Source: Stenopsyche tienmushanensis (taxonomy: Eukaryota; Arthropoda; Insecta; Trichoptera; Stenopsychidae). Taken from it: 64,000 bases of DNA. The translations under genes were made by a program, and so were the position numbers. The notes beneath the pieces are model-generated. The model was not told the DNA's origin, made no database searches, and saw only the letters and a program-made list of their open reading frames with translations. Positions 46,518 through 60,924 of the stretch are shown piece after piece. The stretch is taken from contig WACJ01000043.1 of the NCBI GenBank assembly GCA_008973525.1, positions 1,612,001-1,676,000 of the forward strand. Reading direction: 5' to 3'. How positions within the stretch are numbered: the stretch's first letter is position 1; each line of letters starts with the position of its first letter.

Positions 46518-47754
46518 TTATAAAATCGATTTAACCATATATGTTTTGCTTGTTTTATTTAATAAATCGTCATTTTTTATGTTCAACCCTGGTGGAGTTG
46601 GAGGGGGTGGTGGTACAAATGTTTTCGTTAAAGTATTCTGATTTTTTTCGGAAGGATTTTTTGTATGATTTAATGGAGCTGTCGGTTGATTAATTGCTTT
46701 TAAAAACGGCGCTTTACTTTCTACTTGGAAACTGCCATAAATGGTAACAGGTTCACAAACTTTATACCCTATTTTTTCGTAGAAATTCTCTTGGCCTTTT
46801 GTAGATAAATGGATCATTTTAAGCTTCAAGACTGAACGGCAATACTCTTCGCAAGCTTTCATCAGAAAACTTCCCAAGCCTTTACCTCTGAGAGATCTAC
46901 TAATAACAACAGATTCTATAAAACAGCTCTCTTTTATACTCGGAATAGGTGTTAGTTTACAATGTCCGATCACTTCTTTTTTCCCGGTTATTAGAATTAA
47001 ACACGTGGGCATTTTATCGCATGAGGTTTTCAAACTCATCATTCGTGCAGTTTCGCTCCGGGGCCATTCATCGTTTACGAGCTCACAGCATTGTTGCATT
47101 AAATCAGGACGTTGATGCAAAAGCACTACTGAAAGCGTTTCTTCATTCAAATCTGCAAAAGTATAGGATAAAACATTCTCAGCAATTTTGTTTAAATATC
47201 TTAATTCGGGATATTCTTTAAAAATGGAGAAATGTTAAAGACTGCTTTCATTCAAAAGGGAAAATAGGATAAGCTTGAGGGTTACAAGAATCAATTTAAA
47301 TCACACAATGTTTCATCACCTTAAATAAAGGAGTTTTTATCGTTAACAGTGTTTTTCATATCATTCCTTAAAAGACAAATGTAATTTAATCATTATAAAA
47401 CAATTAATATACTGAAAAACACTGCCGAATTAAATTTCATTAGTTTGGGAACTAAGTTCAAACTCGTTTTAAATAATGATATGTAATATTTTATCACGTA
47501 AAAGAGTTAAAAATTTCTAAAATACCTGGATAAGAAAATAAACACAGCACTATAATGGTAAATATAATACTCCTATTGAGAATTAGATTTATTTTTTCTC
47601 CCCATTTAAGGTTTGTCTTGTTAGTATAGGATGATTTACGAAAACAGGGAATATAATGTAAGCAATATCGAGTGCACTTTATATTATACAACTTACGATC
47701 TGAAAATATCAATTTTTCTTCGATAAATACCTTAAAATCCGTCGTTAAGTTCAT
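46518..47754 (-). CDS. NAA80: N-alpha-acetyltransferase 80 (actin N-acetyltransferase)
   Basis: GNAT enzyme that acetylates the processed N-terminus of actin in the cytosol. Two coding exons: 47754-47697 (MNLTTDFKVFIEEKLIFSD, GTAAGT donor) and 47215-46518; 251 aa. The intron was inferred because the second exon has no ATG upstream of the conserved domain, and the CAA codon formed across the junction keeps frame. The VNDEWPRS and SLKTSCDKMPT motifs match animal NAA80. Acetyl-CoA binding is by RSLRGKGLG (129-134 region), and FYEKIGYKVCEPV follows. A proline run (VPPPPPTPP, about residue 228-236) corresponds to the profilin-binding segment of vertebrate NAA80. It is convergent with BLVRB and divergent from MED6. 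A duplicate lies at 60424. Confidence 0.92.
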
Positions 47755-48468
47755 TCGACATTCAATATAGAGAGGATAGGATATTAAATAAACAATAAAT
47801 ACATAGTTATGACTAATAATATTATTACAAATATTTTAAATGATGAATCTTAATTTGTTATATAAAATAATACAGACAAAACATTGTAAAATTAATCAAA
47901 CAAAATAGTCTTTTAATTTAATTCAAATTACAAGAGTTGGTCTGCAATATTGTGACAACAATGTGGTTTTCCCTATTTATAACAAAAAAAGGAATATTAA
48001 TTTTGAATGCTGGCAGCATTGCTATAACCTGTCATTTCTGAAGTTGGCTTGTCTATTGTTTGTGTCATTTTGTAGGGCTTATTTTGAATTTTATAAGCAC
48101 AAATTCAAATATCTATTACTGGCAATTTGATATTATTCGTATCGGCACTCACAAAAAATCGAAGAGAAGCGCCCTGCGCTTCATACCGAGCGTCGCGACT
48201 AACCTATTTTTAGGTATTATATTACTCGATTTTGGTCTTAACAGCATTAAATGTGAACACCACTTATTTTAGATTATTACAAAAAATCTAAAACATCCAT
48301 CAATTCAAAATCAATATGTTATTTATAAATGTAGTTTATAGGTATACTGGACGGTGTATATCAAATTCTAGATAACCTAAATGTATTCGCATTTAATAAA
48401 TGATTTCTAACATTTTAATTTTTTTTATGATGTTTCTTGTTGCAGAATTCATTTAATACTTTTTCAAA
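47755..48468. promoter_or_regulatory. NAA80-MED6 divergent promoter interval and MED6 5' UTR
   Basis: The TGGCAGCATTG (48011-48021) ... TGTCA (48030-48034) motif points to MED6 transcription from about 48,030. A GTTGCAG acceptor at 48445 just before the ATG, and a TAG|GTATTA donor near 48213, suggest a 5' UTR intron. The GC-rich 7-bp-arm hairpin at 48166-48182 lies in that putative leader. Confidence 0.45.
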
Positions 48469-51294
48469 ATGATGCCGGGAAGGATGGGTATTCCAATAAC
48501 GGCAGAAAACCCTTTGGGATTATCTTGGCATAATTCTGCGTGGATCCCAATGCTAAATCCTTCTAATGTGATGGAATATTTTTCTGACAGATCAAATCCG
48601 TTCTTTGACAGAACCTGCAATAATGAGATCGTAAAAATGCAGCATTTAAATCCTGAACAACTTAAGTAAATTTGTTTTTATTCATTAATCAAACTTTATT
48701 TATTGAAATTCCACTGTATTTTATTCTTAACTTTTCATTGCAATTACAGTAACATGAATGGTTTGGAATACATTTTACTTCACGTCCAAGAACCAATTCT
48801 CTACGTTGTAAGAAAGCAGCATCGTCACTCACCAGCTCAAGCCACTCCTTTGGCAGATTATTATATTATAGCGGGAACTGTTTATCAAGCTCCAGATCTT
48901 GCTAGCGTCTTAAATTCAAGACTGGTAATAAACATAAATTTACAGCGGTAAAGCTTCATACTAATACGTGCACACTGCTGCTCACATTTTGATTTTTACA
49001 GCCTTTATTAGTGAAAAATTGCAAATTTGCAAATCAATAGTGACTTTTTGTTAACAAAAAATTGAATTCATGTTATGAAAATAATTGCATTTGTGATTTT
49101 AAATTTTAGCTATCTGCCGTGCATCATTTACAATCATCATTTGAAGAAACTGCAGGATTTTCACGATATCATCCAAGCAAAGGATACTCTTGGGATTTCA
49201 AACCTAATAAACCTGGTATGATTTTTTAGCATATTTTGTAAAAAAATTAACAGTGAAGGAATTATTAGAATTAGTTTTATTAATATTTTGAAATACAGTT
49301 GAAATTTTTTATGAGTCATTCCCGCTGGAAATAATCGAGTTATAAGAAAAAATAAAAATAAATATTTTTGAGAAGTTTTTAAACAAAATATTACGGTTTT
49401 TTAACCAATTTTTGCACCTTTTTTGTAATGCACCACATAACAACCCTATGTCTTCTTCATATGCAAATTTTGAGCTTGCATCTCTTCGTTGTGAGCTTTC
49501 CGAGCTTCCTTGGTATCCGTTGCGCAACTACAAGTGCTGAATTTCCTTCATTGAATAAGGCAACAGTTAAAAATGCCGCAACCTCGATTACTTTAAAGCC
49601 AGAATGTTGGTGTTTTGGAGCCAATCGCCGAATGGCCGAGTTGAAACTTTCGTTCACATTTTGTCTGTGACCACCTAAACATCTCCACAGCAATTCATCT
49701 TTCAATAAATCTTCATATATCGAATGAATTGCTTTTTGAAGGTCAGGGTGTAATGGAGAAGGGTGCATTTCAGGCTTTGTTCCAAGAGCTTTAGATTTCT
49801 GCCACTTGCACTAGCTGTCATCTCCGTCTGGACAGTTGTCGTGTTGTGGATTGTTGTCTTTTGATATCATGTGTTATTGTCTTTTGATATCATTTCTTCT
49901 CGGATACGATGAAATTTTGACTTCTCGACCTTTACAGACGCTCTGTCGAAACGATACAAATGCTTCTAGTAACTTCTACCTAAGACCTCTATTCTAAGAG
50001 TTTGCAAATAAGGACCTCTATCGGCATCTCTCTCTTCTTCCCATAGTACAGGGATATAGAGCCAAGTGAGTGAATAAGGGTCCATTGAACAGTTACTTCG
50101 CACTGACGCGAATTCCAAGAAATTGGAAAGACGGGTGTTCACTTTAGGGCTCATAACATTGGAACAAAACGGAATTTTGTTGTGAAACTTTCTCAACATT
50201 CTTGAATAGCTTTAACGTGGTTAACCCATTTAATGACGGTACTAATTATTCATCAATTAAATAATGGTAGAGTAACGCAAAGCGAAATTTTATAAGCAGC
50301 AGATTTCTAATTTTCTTTTGTGGTTAATTTTAAGAATTTTGAATTTGTCTTGAGGTTTTGAAATCTAAGATTTCGGAGTTCGGCAAAGGGAGAAAAATAC
50401 CCCAGTATTCATGTGATTCTGTAAAATAGTCTATTAAAAATTATTACGAATACTATTCGGATATTTCCCCAAATATCAGAATATGGAATAATTGAAAACA
50501 GGCCAAATATATCTGGATATCAGACATCCGAATTGGAATCCCTAATAAATACAGATTTTGAGGTCATCCAAAGTATAAAACGACGTTCAACAGAGTTGCT
50601 CCCTAGTTGTAAATCCCTAGCGCTTGTCCAACCGCAAAGCATTAACAAAGCTGGGGACACCACCTCAAGTTCTCTGCTCTTTAGACCCACCCTGATTACA
50701 TGCCAGTAGACAATGTTTCTTGATAAAAATAATGTGTTTTTTGTCTAATATATGGCAAGTAAAATGTACATACTTTTAATGTGACTCATTGAAATTTTAG
50801 GGATAGATCGTGGAATTCTAAATAATTCTGCTACGAATAAAGATAATGGCACCAAAGAAGCAGCCGCTCTACCTAAAGAAGAACCGTCGACACTTTTCCA
50901 ACGTCAGAGAGTTGATATGTTACTTGCTGAACTCGTTCGACAATTTCCACTACCTACTGCGCAACAACCTGACAAACCTCCAGTAAATAAACGTTTTTAA
51001 ATTTATGCATTTTTTGTATTCATCAATATACTTTAATGTATTTATTTTTTATAGGCAAATATAACTGTGAAAACTGAGAATACATCGGATAGAAATCAAG
51101 ATATAAAACCTGATATTTCCAACTCAGCAAATGTAGCAATTAATCAGGAGTCCGGTGAGCCAACTACTCTGATTAACAATGCAGTGACAACCGTTTCAAA
51201 TGGACCATCGAGCGGAAATGGTACTCAACAAGAAATAGTCATTAAACAAGAAAGCATGAAACCACCACCGGAAAAGAAACCGAGACTCAATTGA
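48469..51294 (+). CDS. MED6: Mediator complex subunit 6
   Basis: Head-module subunit of Mediator, which bridges activators and RNA polymerase II. Exons 48469-48665, 48750-48924, 49110-49215, 50801-50982 and 51055-51294; 299 aa (human 246). The conserved core reads [19 protein letters not shown]..., [13 protein letters not shown]..., [20 protein letters not shown]..., [19 protein letters not shown] and [13 protein letters not shown], then [19 protein letters not shown]. The C-terminal tail is longer than in vertebrates, Asn/Ser/Glu-rich, and ends EKKPRLN, like the RMRLQ end of human MED6. A second in-frame ATG follows the first directly. Intron 3 (1.6 kb) contains a MULE remnant. It is convergent with NXT1. 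Confidence 0.96.
49309..49870 (-). mobile_element. MULE-type (Mutator-like) transposase remnant in MED6 intron 3
   Basis: The minus strand reads CPDGDDS, a stop in place of Trp, [17 protein letters not shown], then [40 protein letters not shown], then VALFNEG. The CPxGxDSWCKxQ and CLGGxTQNxNESxN signatures are typical of an insect Mutator-like transposase C-terminal region. The internal stop shows it is dead. Confidence 0.65.
49871..50790. other. Rest of MED6 intron 3
   Basis: Short frames only. TTAACCC at 50221 could be another MITE end, but no partner terminus is apparent. Confidence 0.35.
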
Positions 51295-51544
51295 ATATTT
51301 TGAGTTTATTTAGCATATTTTATATTTATTGTTAGTGATATTTTTGTAAATCGTAAAAAATAAATAAAAATCCTCCATATAAAATATTTTTATTTCAATA
51401 AAATAAATTTCATGGAAATTAAATTATCAAAGGTTCACCATTTATATTTCAAGAAAATAAAACTGTCACATTTAATATTGACACATAGCATCAAGAGAGT
51501 CATTTCAATACACAAATCTTAATAGTATAAAGATGCAGCGATGG

Positions 51545-51946
51545 CTACCGAGCAACGGGTTCGGCATCATTAGTGCGAAAGCAATCGGTAACTATTTTCC
51601 ATTTGTCGGCATGCGCGGTGATGAGGAAGGTCTGCTGGAAGAGTCGAGGCGTGCCACCGAGGACAACTCGACCTGCTGCTTGCAGCAAGACACTGGGCGA
51701 TTCAGCTGCCACCGGCTGCGCATCGAGAGCTGTCAGCGTGAATTCTGCGCCCGGTAGATCCATAAGAAAACGCTGTATGCGTTCACTGCCGGCCACACCA
51801 TTGCCGTTCCATACCATTTCGGCAGATTCCAAATACAATTTGCCTACTTGATGACGACTCTTGTCCATGCGAGAGTAATATAATTTTGTAAATTCCTCCG
51901 CTGTTACACTCGCTTGATCAATTTTCTTCGTCATTTCTGCGTTCAT
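51545..51946 (-). CDS. NXT1: NTF2-related export protein 1 (p15)
   Basis: Heterodimer partner of NXF1 (TAP) for bulk mRNA export through nuclear pores. A single exon, 133 aa (human 140), starting MNAEMTKKIDQ; an upstream in-frame ATG exists (52009) but adds 21 residues outside the family. NTF2-fold landmarks: AEEFTKLYYSRMDKSRHQVG, LYLESAEMVWNGNGVAGSE, FLMDLPGAEFTLTALDAQPV, FQQTFLITAHADKWKIVTD. The coding block is conspicuously GC-rich against AT-rich flanks. It shares a 336-bp head-to-head interval with YAE1 and converges on MED6. Confidence 0.95.
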   Translation of the reverse strand: MNAEMTKKIDQASVTAEEFTKLYYSRMDKSRHQVGKLYLESAEMVWNGNGVAGSERIQRFLMDLPGAEFTLTALDAQPVAAESPSVLLQAAGRVVLGGTPRLFQQTFLITAHADKWKIVTDCFRTNDAEPVAR

Positions 51947-52282
51947 CGTATAACAGGTGAATATTACAAGGCGCGAGACAGCGCGTGCGAACTGAATTTG
52001 ACAACACAAACAGTATTGCCAGTAACAAATTTAATCATACAAGTACTATTAATATTAAAATCGGGGAAATAAATTTTTGTAACAATTGTTAATAATTACA
52101 AATTAAAAAATATTTTTACAATATTATACGTATTTGATTAAAAATTTAAGCTTGAATTCCTCTTTTTAAATTCGTAATTCCTCACACATAAAAATATATT
52201 GCAATATTTTTATATATGGCAACATTAATATGAGTTGCTTGTCATTCTTAAATGCAAGTTTTCTGATAATTTGAAAAATAAG
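51947..52282. promoter_or_regulatory. NXT1-YAE1 divergent promoter with two copies of the motif
   Basis: Minus strand (NXT1): TGGCAATACTG at 52021-52011, then TGTCA at 52003-51999. Plus strand (YAE1): TGGCAACATTA at 52217-52227, then TGTCA at 52240-52244. Each lies about 40-75 nt before its ATG. Confidence 0.6.
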
Positions 52283-52876
52283 ATGGAAGAAAGCGATCAC
52301 GAAGACATCGGAAGAGACTTCATTAAACTATCTAAATTAGCCCAAAATGTATGTAATAAATATTATTAATCTTCATGAATATTATCCATCATATATTCAT
52401 TAAACATTTTTTGCATAGAATGGATATAGAGAAGGTATCAGCGATGGTAAAGAGTCATTTTTTCAAGAGAGCTTCGATTCCGGATACTCACAAGGCTTAA
52501 AGATGGCAATGACATTAGGATTTTATGAAGGACTTTTAAGGTTATTATTAAACATTATCGTACGGTATTTTTATAAACTAAATGATATTTTCCTGACTTA
52601 ATATGCTTTTATATTTGCAGTTCTACAAACAAAGATATTAGCTCTCTTTCAAAAGATTCATCTGTAGTTGCAGAAAAAAAAGACAATGATTTAATGCTAA
52701 AGAGCGGCTCAAAAGCACATTGTCAGATATGCAGCGACCCAAAATTATTGGAAACCTCTCAAGAAGAAGTCGAAAACTCCCAATGCACGCTGAATGAAAC
52801 AATTACGAAAAGTTTAAAAACCAAATATTCATGCGTATTAAATGAAATCGGCATAATGAGCAGAGATTTAACGTGA
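52283..52876 (+). CDS. YAE1: Yae1 domain-containing protein 1
   Basis: Cytosolic adaptor that, with LTO1, brings the CIA machinery to ABCE1/Rli1 for Fe-S cluster insertion. Exons 52283-52348, 52419-52540 and 52621-52876 encode 147 aa. The diagnostic deca-GX3 repeat runs GYREGISDGKESFFQ then SFDSGYSQGLKMAMTLGFYEG (about residues 24-60). The C-terminal half is low-complexity and poorly conserved but holds a CQIC pair. It is convergent with RPT2, with 150 bp between stops. Confidence 0.9.
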
Positions 52877-53026
52877 ATTTTCTGTATTTTTATAGTATGG
52901 AATAAAACACGTTAATTTTCCCTAATTTCTTAATTTTATTTAGTTAGTTATTTTAGTACAGATATAGCATTGTATTGAATTACATTTCAAAAAAATATTA
53001 ATAAACTCGTAACGCATAAAAAGCAT

Positions 53027-56453
<3,427 letters not shown>

Positions 56454-57069
56454 CGCCTCCCAGCAGCGAAATCACACCGTCACCTCGGCAGGGTGGACAA
56501 CAAAGCGAGGTACTAACAACGCGTTGGTATAATTTTATTTAAATTGGGTAGCTTTGCACTAGTTTTACAACGTCTAATTTATAAAACAAAATTTTAAAAT
56601 GGTATAAATAAATATATACATTTACTTTAAATCATTTAAAAATGTTTTAGTACTTATTTACATATTCCTTTTTTTTTAAATTATGGAGCATCAATTTAAT
56701 TAAATGGTAATATATTATTTATAAATATATAAATTAGTTTATAATAAAAAAACATTTAAAAAGCATTTTTTCCGAGTTAATACAATATTTATTGAAGTTA
56801 TTCAATATCTAATTGTTTTTATAATATATTCAATAATATTGATAAAGCACTTATTTATATAAAAATAAAAATATTTATTTAACCGTTAAAACATTTGATA
56901 TGGTATTAATTATTTAAAAATTAATGATTTTTAACTGTCGTAATTTCCCATACATTGTGAAGTGTCGCTATAATTTTTTAAGCGGGTGAGGAAAAAAGTG
57001 AATAAGGTGGCAACACCGAGTGTAAGTTAGTTATGTCAAGAGAAGACTGAGTGATCTTTTTAGATCGCT
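56454..57069. promoter_or_regulatory. RPT2-OPA3 divergent promoter interval
   Basis: 616 bp, very AT-rich in the middle. On the OPA3 side TGGCAACACCG (57008-57018) precedes TGTCA (57034-57038) by 15 nt, ending 32 nt before the ATG. On the RPT2 side I see only a GC-richer first 60 bp. Confidence 0.5.
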
Positions 57070-59921
57070 ATGGTTGTAGGCGCGTTTCCTGCGGTGAAGC
57101 TGGCAGTGCTGCTTTTTAAGCAGATCAGCAAACCCATTGCCCAGTTTGCAAAGGAACGCGCCAAGAACAACCGTTTCTTCCGCACCTATGTTTGCATGCC
57201 GCCCGCTCACTGTCAGTAATATATTTATACTGAGCGTTGCTCCATATATATTTGAACTATTTTTGAAAATTTCATTTATTCAATGCGAAATTTTTGTTTT
57301 TTTGAACTGCCACTTATAAATATATATATTATAGTCAGGATGGACGTTTTTCACTTAAAGGAAATGATCCACTTTTTAAACTGTTTCATTTTTTAAAAAA
57401 ATATTTTTTATATGAATATTTAATTTTTTGTTTTTTGAATGACTTCCTGATGAATATAATTGAATGTTGTAATCTATAAAAATTAAATTACGTTTTATTT
57501 TATCTTTTTCTTGTTTGTACTCAATTTATAATATAGATTTCTTAAAATGTTTAAGAAATTATCTTCAATCATAAGTCACTTGACATAGAAGTAAAGATAA
57601 TGAAACTGATATTTTATGATGCTATTTTATCTTATTGGCAATCATAGACAAACAAGTTTTTATTAGATTTCCATTATTTGAAATGTATAACGCATATTAC
57701 AATTGGAGCAACCATGCATTTGAATATGCAAATTGAATCCCTTTACAATTCAAATGTTCAGGTCAGGAGTCATTAATTTATGCAAAAACAATGCTTACAG
57801 AAATAATTATACGGAAGTCTTTGAACTATCAAAAAAAATGTCAATATATGATAATAATGCAGTTTTATAAAATAGGAAATACGAATATGAATACAAAATA
57901 TTAGATAATAAATGGATCACTCATTTTAAATGTTTATTAACGGGAAACTTGTCTGAATTTATGAAATTTAAATAGAATTATTGTTAACCCAACGGAATCT
58001 CTCCTGAATGAGTTTTCATCTCATCCTATACATTTATAATTCAATCCATCTACCATTTATTTTCTCAATCTTATCATTCCATAATATCTTTTGTCAAAAA
58101 TATAATTAATTTATCACTTTTAAATTAGGGGACTTGAAAGTATTTGAAAATTTAGTAAAAAATGTTCAAATTCATTAACAAAATTTTTTATATCTAATAT
58201 ATAAAAAATAATGTTTGTTTGTCCGTATGTAATGCGCTGACATACCGTTCATCAGATTGCGATAAAACTTCGTCCAATTATTGCTAAGGATTGCGCGAGT
58301 AACATAGGCATAGTCTAACATATGAAAATAAATGTTTGTTTGTTCGTATTTAATACACTTCCATACCGTTCATCCGATTGCGATAAAACTTTGTCAACTT
58401 ACTGCTTGTGGGAATTACACAGGCATAGTTAAAATATTGTATGGATGCACCATGTTGGCGCATATTGGTCTGGTGAAATGAAATTTGGGCTGCGGGAACG
58501 GGGAGAGAAAGGATGCGCGCGCAATACGGTGGTTAAGTTGGTCTTCGAGACGAGAGCGAGTGTGCATATGCTTTTCGATCCCAGCTCTTTGGCTCGCGCT
58601 ACATGTGACAGCTTTGGAGACATCGGGTATATATTTTTTTCTAAAGAGCGTACATGATACGGGTTAGCGCGCTGAGGCTAAATAACAGCGCGCGTATCAC
58701 GTATGTTCGAGGAGATAGGGGCGTTAAAGAGAGTCATCGATTTTTTCATCATATACTGTCATAAATGATCCATTTCTCTATTCAAAAAGGGATTTTATCG
58801 ATGAGTTTTAAATGTATTCGCAGTAACGCCTCAATATTTTGCTATGGATCTGACTCGATTAAGAATTTTAGTGTATCAAAATTCAAGATCCTCTCGTTTT
58901 CGGTTCATCCCTTAATGCTTTGGGCTACAAGATTTTTTCATAAAAGTTCCCACCAATTTCAAGCCATTTTTTGCGTATTAAAAAAATGTTAATACAAAAA
59001 ACCTAAACTAACCTTTCATAATATAATCAATAAATGGTAGATGGTTCTGTATTACCTATTCCATTGTAAATAAAAAATAAAAAGATTAACAATTTATATT
59101 TATATTATTTTTTAGTCTATAATTGGTGTGAAATACAATCCAAAATGTGGATAATGAATCTTGGCAAGCCTGTCAATATACCTCAATTGAACGAACAAAT
59201 GGCCATTGAATTGGGAGCTAATCTATTAGGCGAAGGAATTATATTTTGTATAGGTGCCGGAGTGTTGATTTTTGAATATAATAGGTAATAGAAATCAATC
59301 TTCAGATATTAAACATACGCTTATAATATTTTTATTCATATGTATTTATCGATTTATCATAGGAGTGCTAAGAAAGAGGCCGTGAAGGAAGAAGAAAGGC
59401 TTCAAGAAATGGAGCATTTAAACGATACCATTAGGGATTTGTATTTTTCGGTACAAAAACAAAATACCGAACTTGTTCAATTGCAACGAACTATTTATGA
59501 CCTCGGTATGCATTTTTTAAAATTTTTAATAATCGACTATTTATATCGTGATTGTTTTTGATTTGTTTTTATTTTTTCAGAAAACCGAATGGTCGTCAAA
59601 CCTTGGGTGCCGAAAAAAGACGATAAAGATCCTAATAATCCACCTCCAACTGAACCGCCTTCATTGAAAACGCCGATTGATTTGCCGTCTGTCGGGAAAA
59701 AAGCCGAAGGTTTTAAGAATCCATCGACTCCATATCCCGATAGGGGAATCGTTTTAAAATCTCTAAATTATTTAGAATTAGCTGCATTAAATACTCCTCA
59801 ATCAAAAGAGGAACCGGACGACGAGGAACAGACCTCAAAACCATTAGTATACACGAGGAAATCGAGTATACTCAATGATGCTTTATTGTACATAGAAAAA
59901 GATGTAAAGGGTTTGCTTTAG
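57070..59921 (+). CDS. OPA3: Optic atrophy 3 protein homolog
   Basis: Mitochondrial (outer/inner membrane) protein of the OPA3 family, linked to mitochondrial morphology and lipid metabolism. Exons 57070-57211, 59116-59284, 59363-59505 and 59581-59921; 264 aa (human 179). Conserved N-terminus MVVGAFPAVKLAVLLFKQIS, RTYVCMPPAH, NLGKPVNIPQLNEQMAIELG, then a membrane segment GEGIIFCIGAGVLIFEY (about 82-98), a coiled coil, and a Pro-rich C-terminal extension absent from vertebrate OPA3. The exon 1 donor is a plain GTCAGT. Intron 1 is 1.9 kb and carries Helentron-like units. AATAAA at 59999-60004. Confidence 0.94.
58192..58475. repeat. Helentron-like tandem repeat in OPA3 intron 1
   Basis: Two units with a 120-bp period: ATATAAAAAATAATGTTTGTTTGTCCG, CATACCGTTCATC, GATTGCGATAAAACTT. 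Same family as 32,210-32,460. It ends at the GGATGCACCATGTTGGCGCA block shared with 42,045. Confidence 0.5.
58476..59100. other. Rest of OPA3 intron 1
   Basis: A GC-richer 200-bp patch (58,480-58,700) with overlapping frames on both strands is probably the end of the same transposable element. Beyond it I see only AT-rich intron DNA. Confidence 0.35.
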
Positions 59922-60423
59922 TGATAAATATGTTAATTTAATTTTGTAGTAAAACGAGAATTAGTTCGAATTTCGAATATACAAAAAGATGTGATGTTAA
60001 TAAACAAGTTACAGAAATAATCTGTGGAAATGAATCTGAAAAAAAGAAGATATTTAATATCTCATGTTCTATGTAAATATACTTCAACAAAATATTTAAT
60101 ATTTATATCTTTGTTGATAATAAAATATGGCATTTAACATATTGTTTGTCTTTAAAGTCACTTTATGCTACTTATTATTTTTGGGGGCTTTAAATATCAT
60201 AAATAAATTTAAGCAAGAATTGATATAACTACAAAAAGGATATGTAAATCTGTATGAATAAAATCATTTCTTCATAAACTATCCTTTGATTATTTAATGC
60301 CGATAATTAAAAAAATAAATGCGAACCCCACTTGACAAAATAATTCAATCCTTTTGCTAATTATGCATGTAATTATATCTTCCCTAAAGCCGTTGAGAAC
60401 CATTTCTCCTATAAATTACAGAT

Positions 60424-60924
60424 TTGCATGAGGAGTCATTTTCCGTAGTCCTTTTGCATCAACGTCCCGATTTAATTCACCAATGCTGCACGCTCATAAA
60501 CGATGAATGGCCCCGGAGCGATAAAGTGCGTATGCTGAGTTTGAAAACCTCCTGCGATAAAATGCCAACGCATTTGATCCTCGTTACTAATAAAAACGAA
60601 GTAATCGGTCATTGCAAATTAAAACCGATGGCAAATATGAAAGATGGTTGTTTTTTGCAGTCTGTGATAATAAGTAAACCTCTCCGAGGTAAAGGTTTAG
60701 GCACGTTATTGATGACTGAAATCGAAGAATATTGTCGATCGGTGTTGAAATTAAAAACGATTTATTTAATGACAAAAGATCAGGATGCATTTTACGGAAA
60801 ACTGGGATATAAAGTGTGCAATATAAATGATTTAAAGGCTAAATTATCATTCGCGACGAGTAACGCGGAGTTTGATCCAAAAAATGAAAAAGAAAAAATA
60901 CTTATGGTCAAATCAATCTCGTAA
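60424..60924 (+). CDS. NAA80-like acetyltransferase, duplicate (possibly a pseudogene)
   Basis: An open frame of 166 codons closely matches NAA80 exon 2 at DNA and protein level: VLLHQRPDLI, INDEWPRS, SLKTSCDKMPT, KPLRGKGLG, EEYCRSVLKLK and FYGKLGYKVC. The acetyl-CoA motif is intact and no stop interrupts the domain. It lacks the proline run and about 45 residues of the tail, but keeps the MVKSI end. The first in-frame ATG (60532) would remove the first 36 residues. Homology to NAA80 continues upstream (GTTGAGAACC...) but is one base shorter, which shifts the frame. So the start is unresolved: an undetected upstream exon using the TTACAG acceptor at 60420, or a decaying copy. Confidence 0.65.
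   Translation: MHEESFSVVLLHQRPDLIHQCCTLINDEWPRSDKVRMLSLKTSCDKMPTHLILVTNKNEVIGHCKLKPMANMKDGCFLQSVIISKPLRGKGLGTLLMTEIEEYCRSVLKLKTIYLMTKDQDAFYGKLGYKVCNINDLKAKLSFATSNAEFDPKNEKEKILMVKSIS

Noticed and set aside
47494..47754. 86-codon minus ORF as a separate gene
   Set aside because: Its first 19 codons are the NAA80 first exon, ending at a strong GTAAGT donor; the rest is intron read-through.
48060..48272. 70-codon plus ORF before MED6
   Set aside because: It lies in the probable MED6 5' UTR, has no domain, and starts within a few bases of the predicted TSS.
49457..49768. A host gene inside MED6 intron 3
   Set aside because: Transposase signatures with a stop replacing a conserved Trp mark it as a dead MULE.
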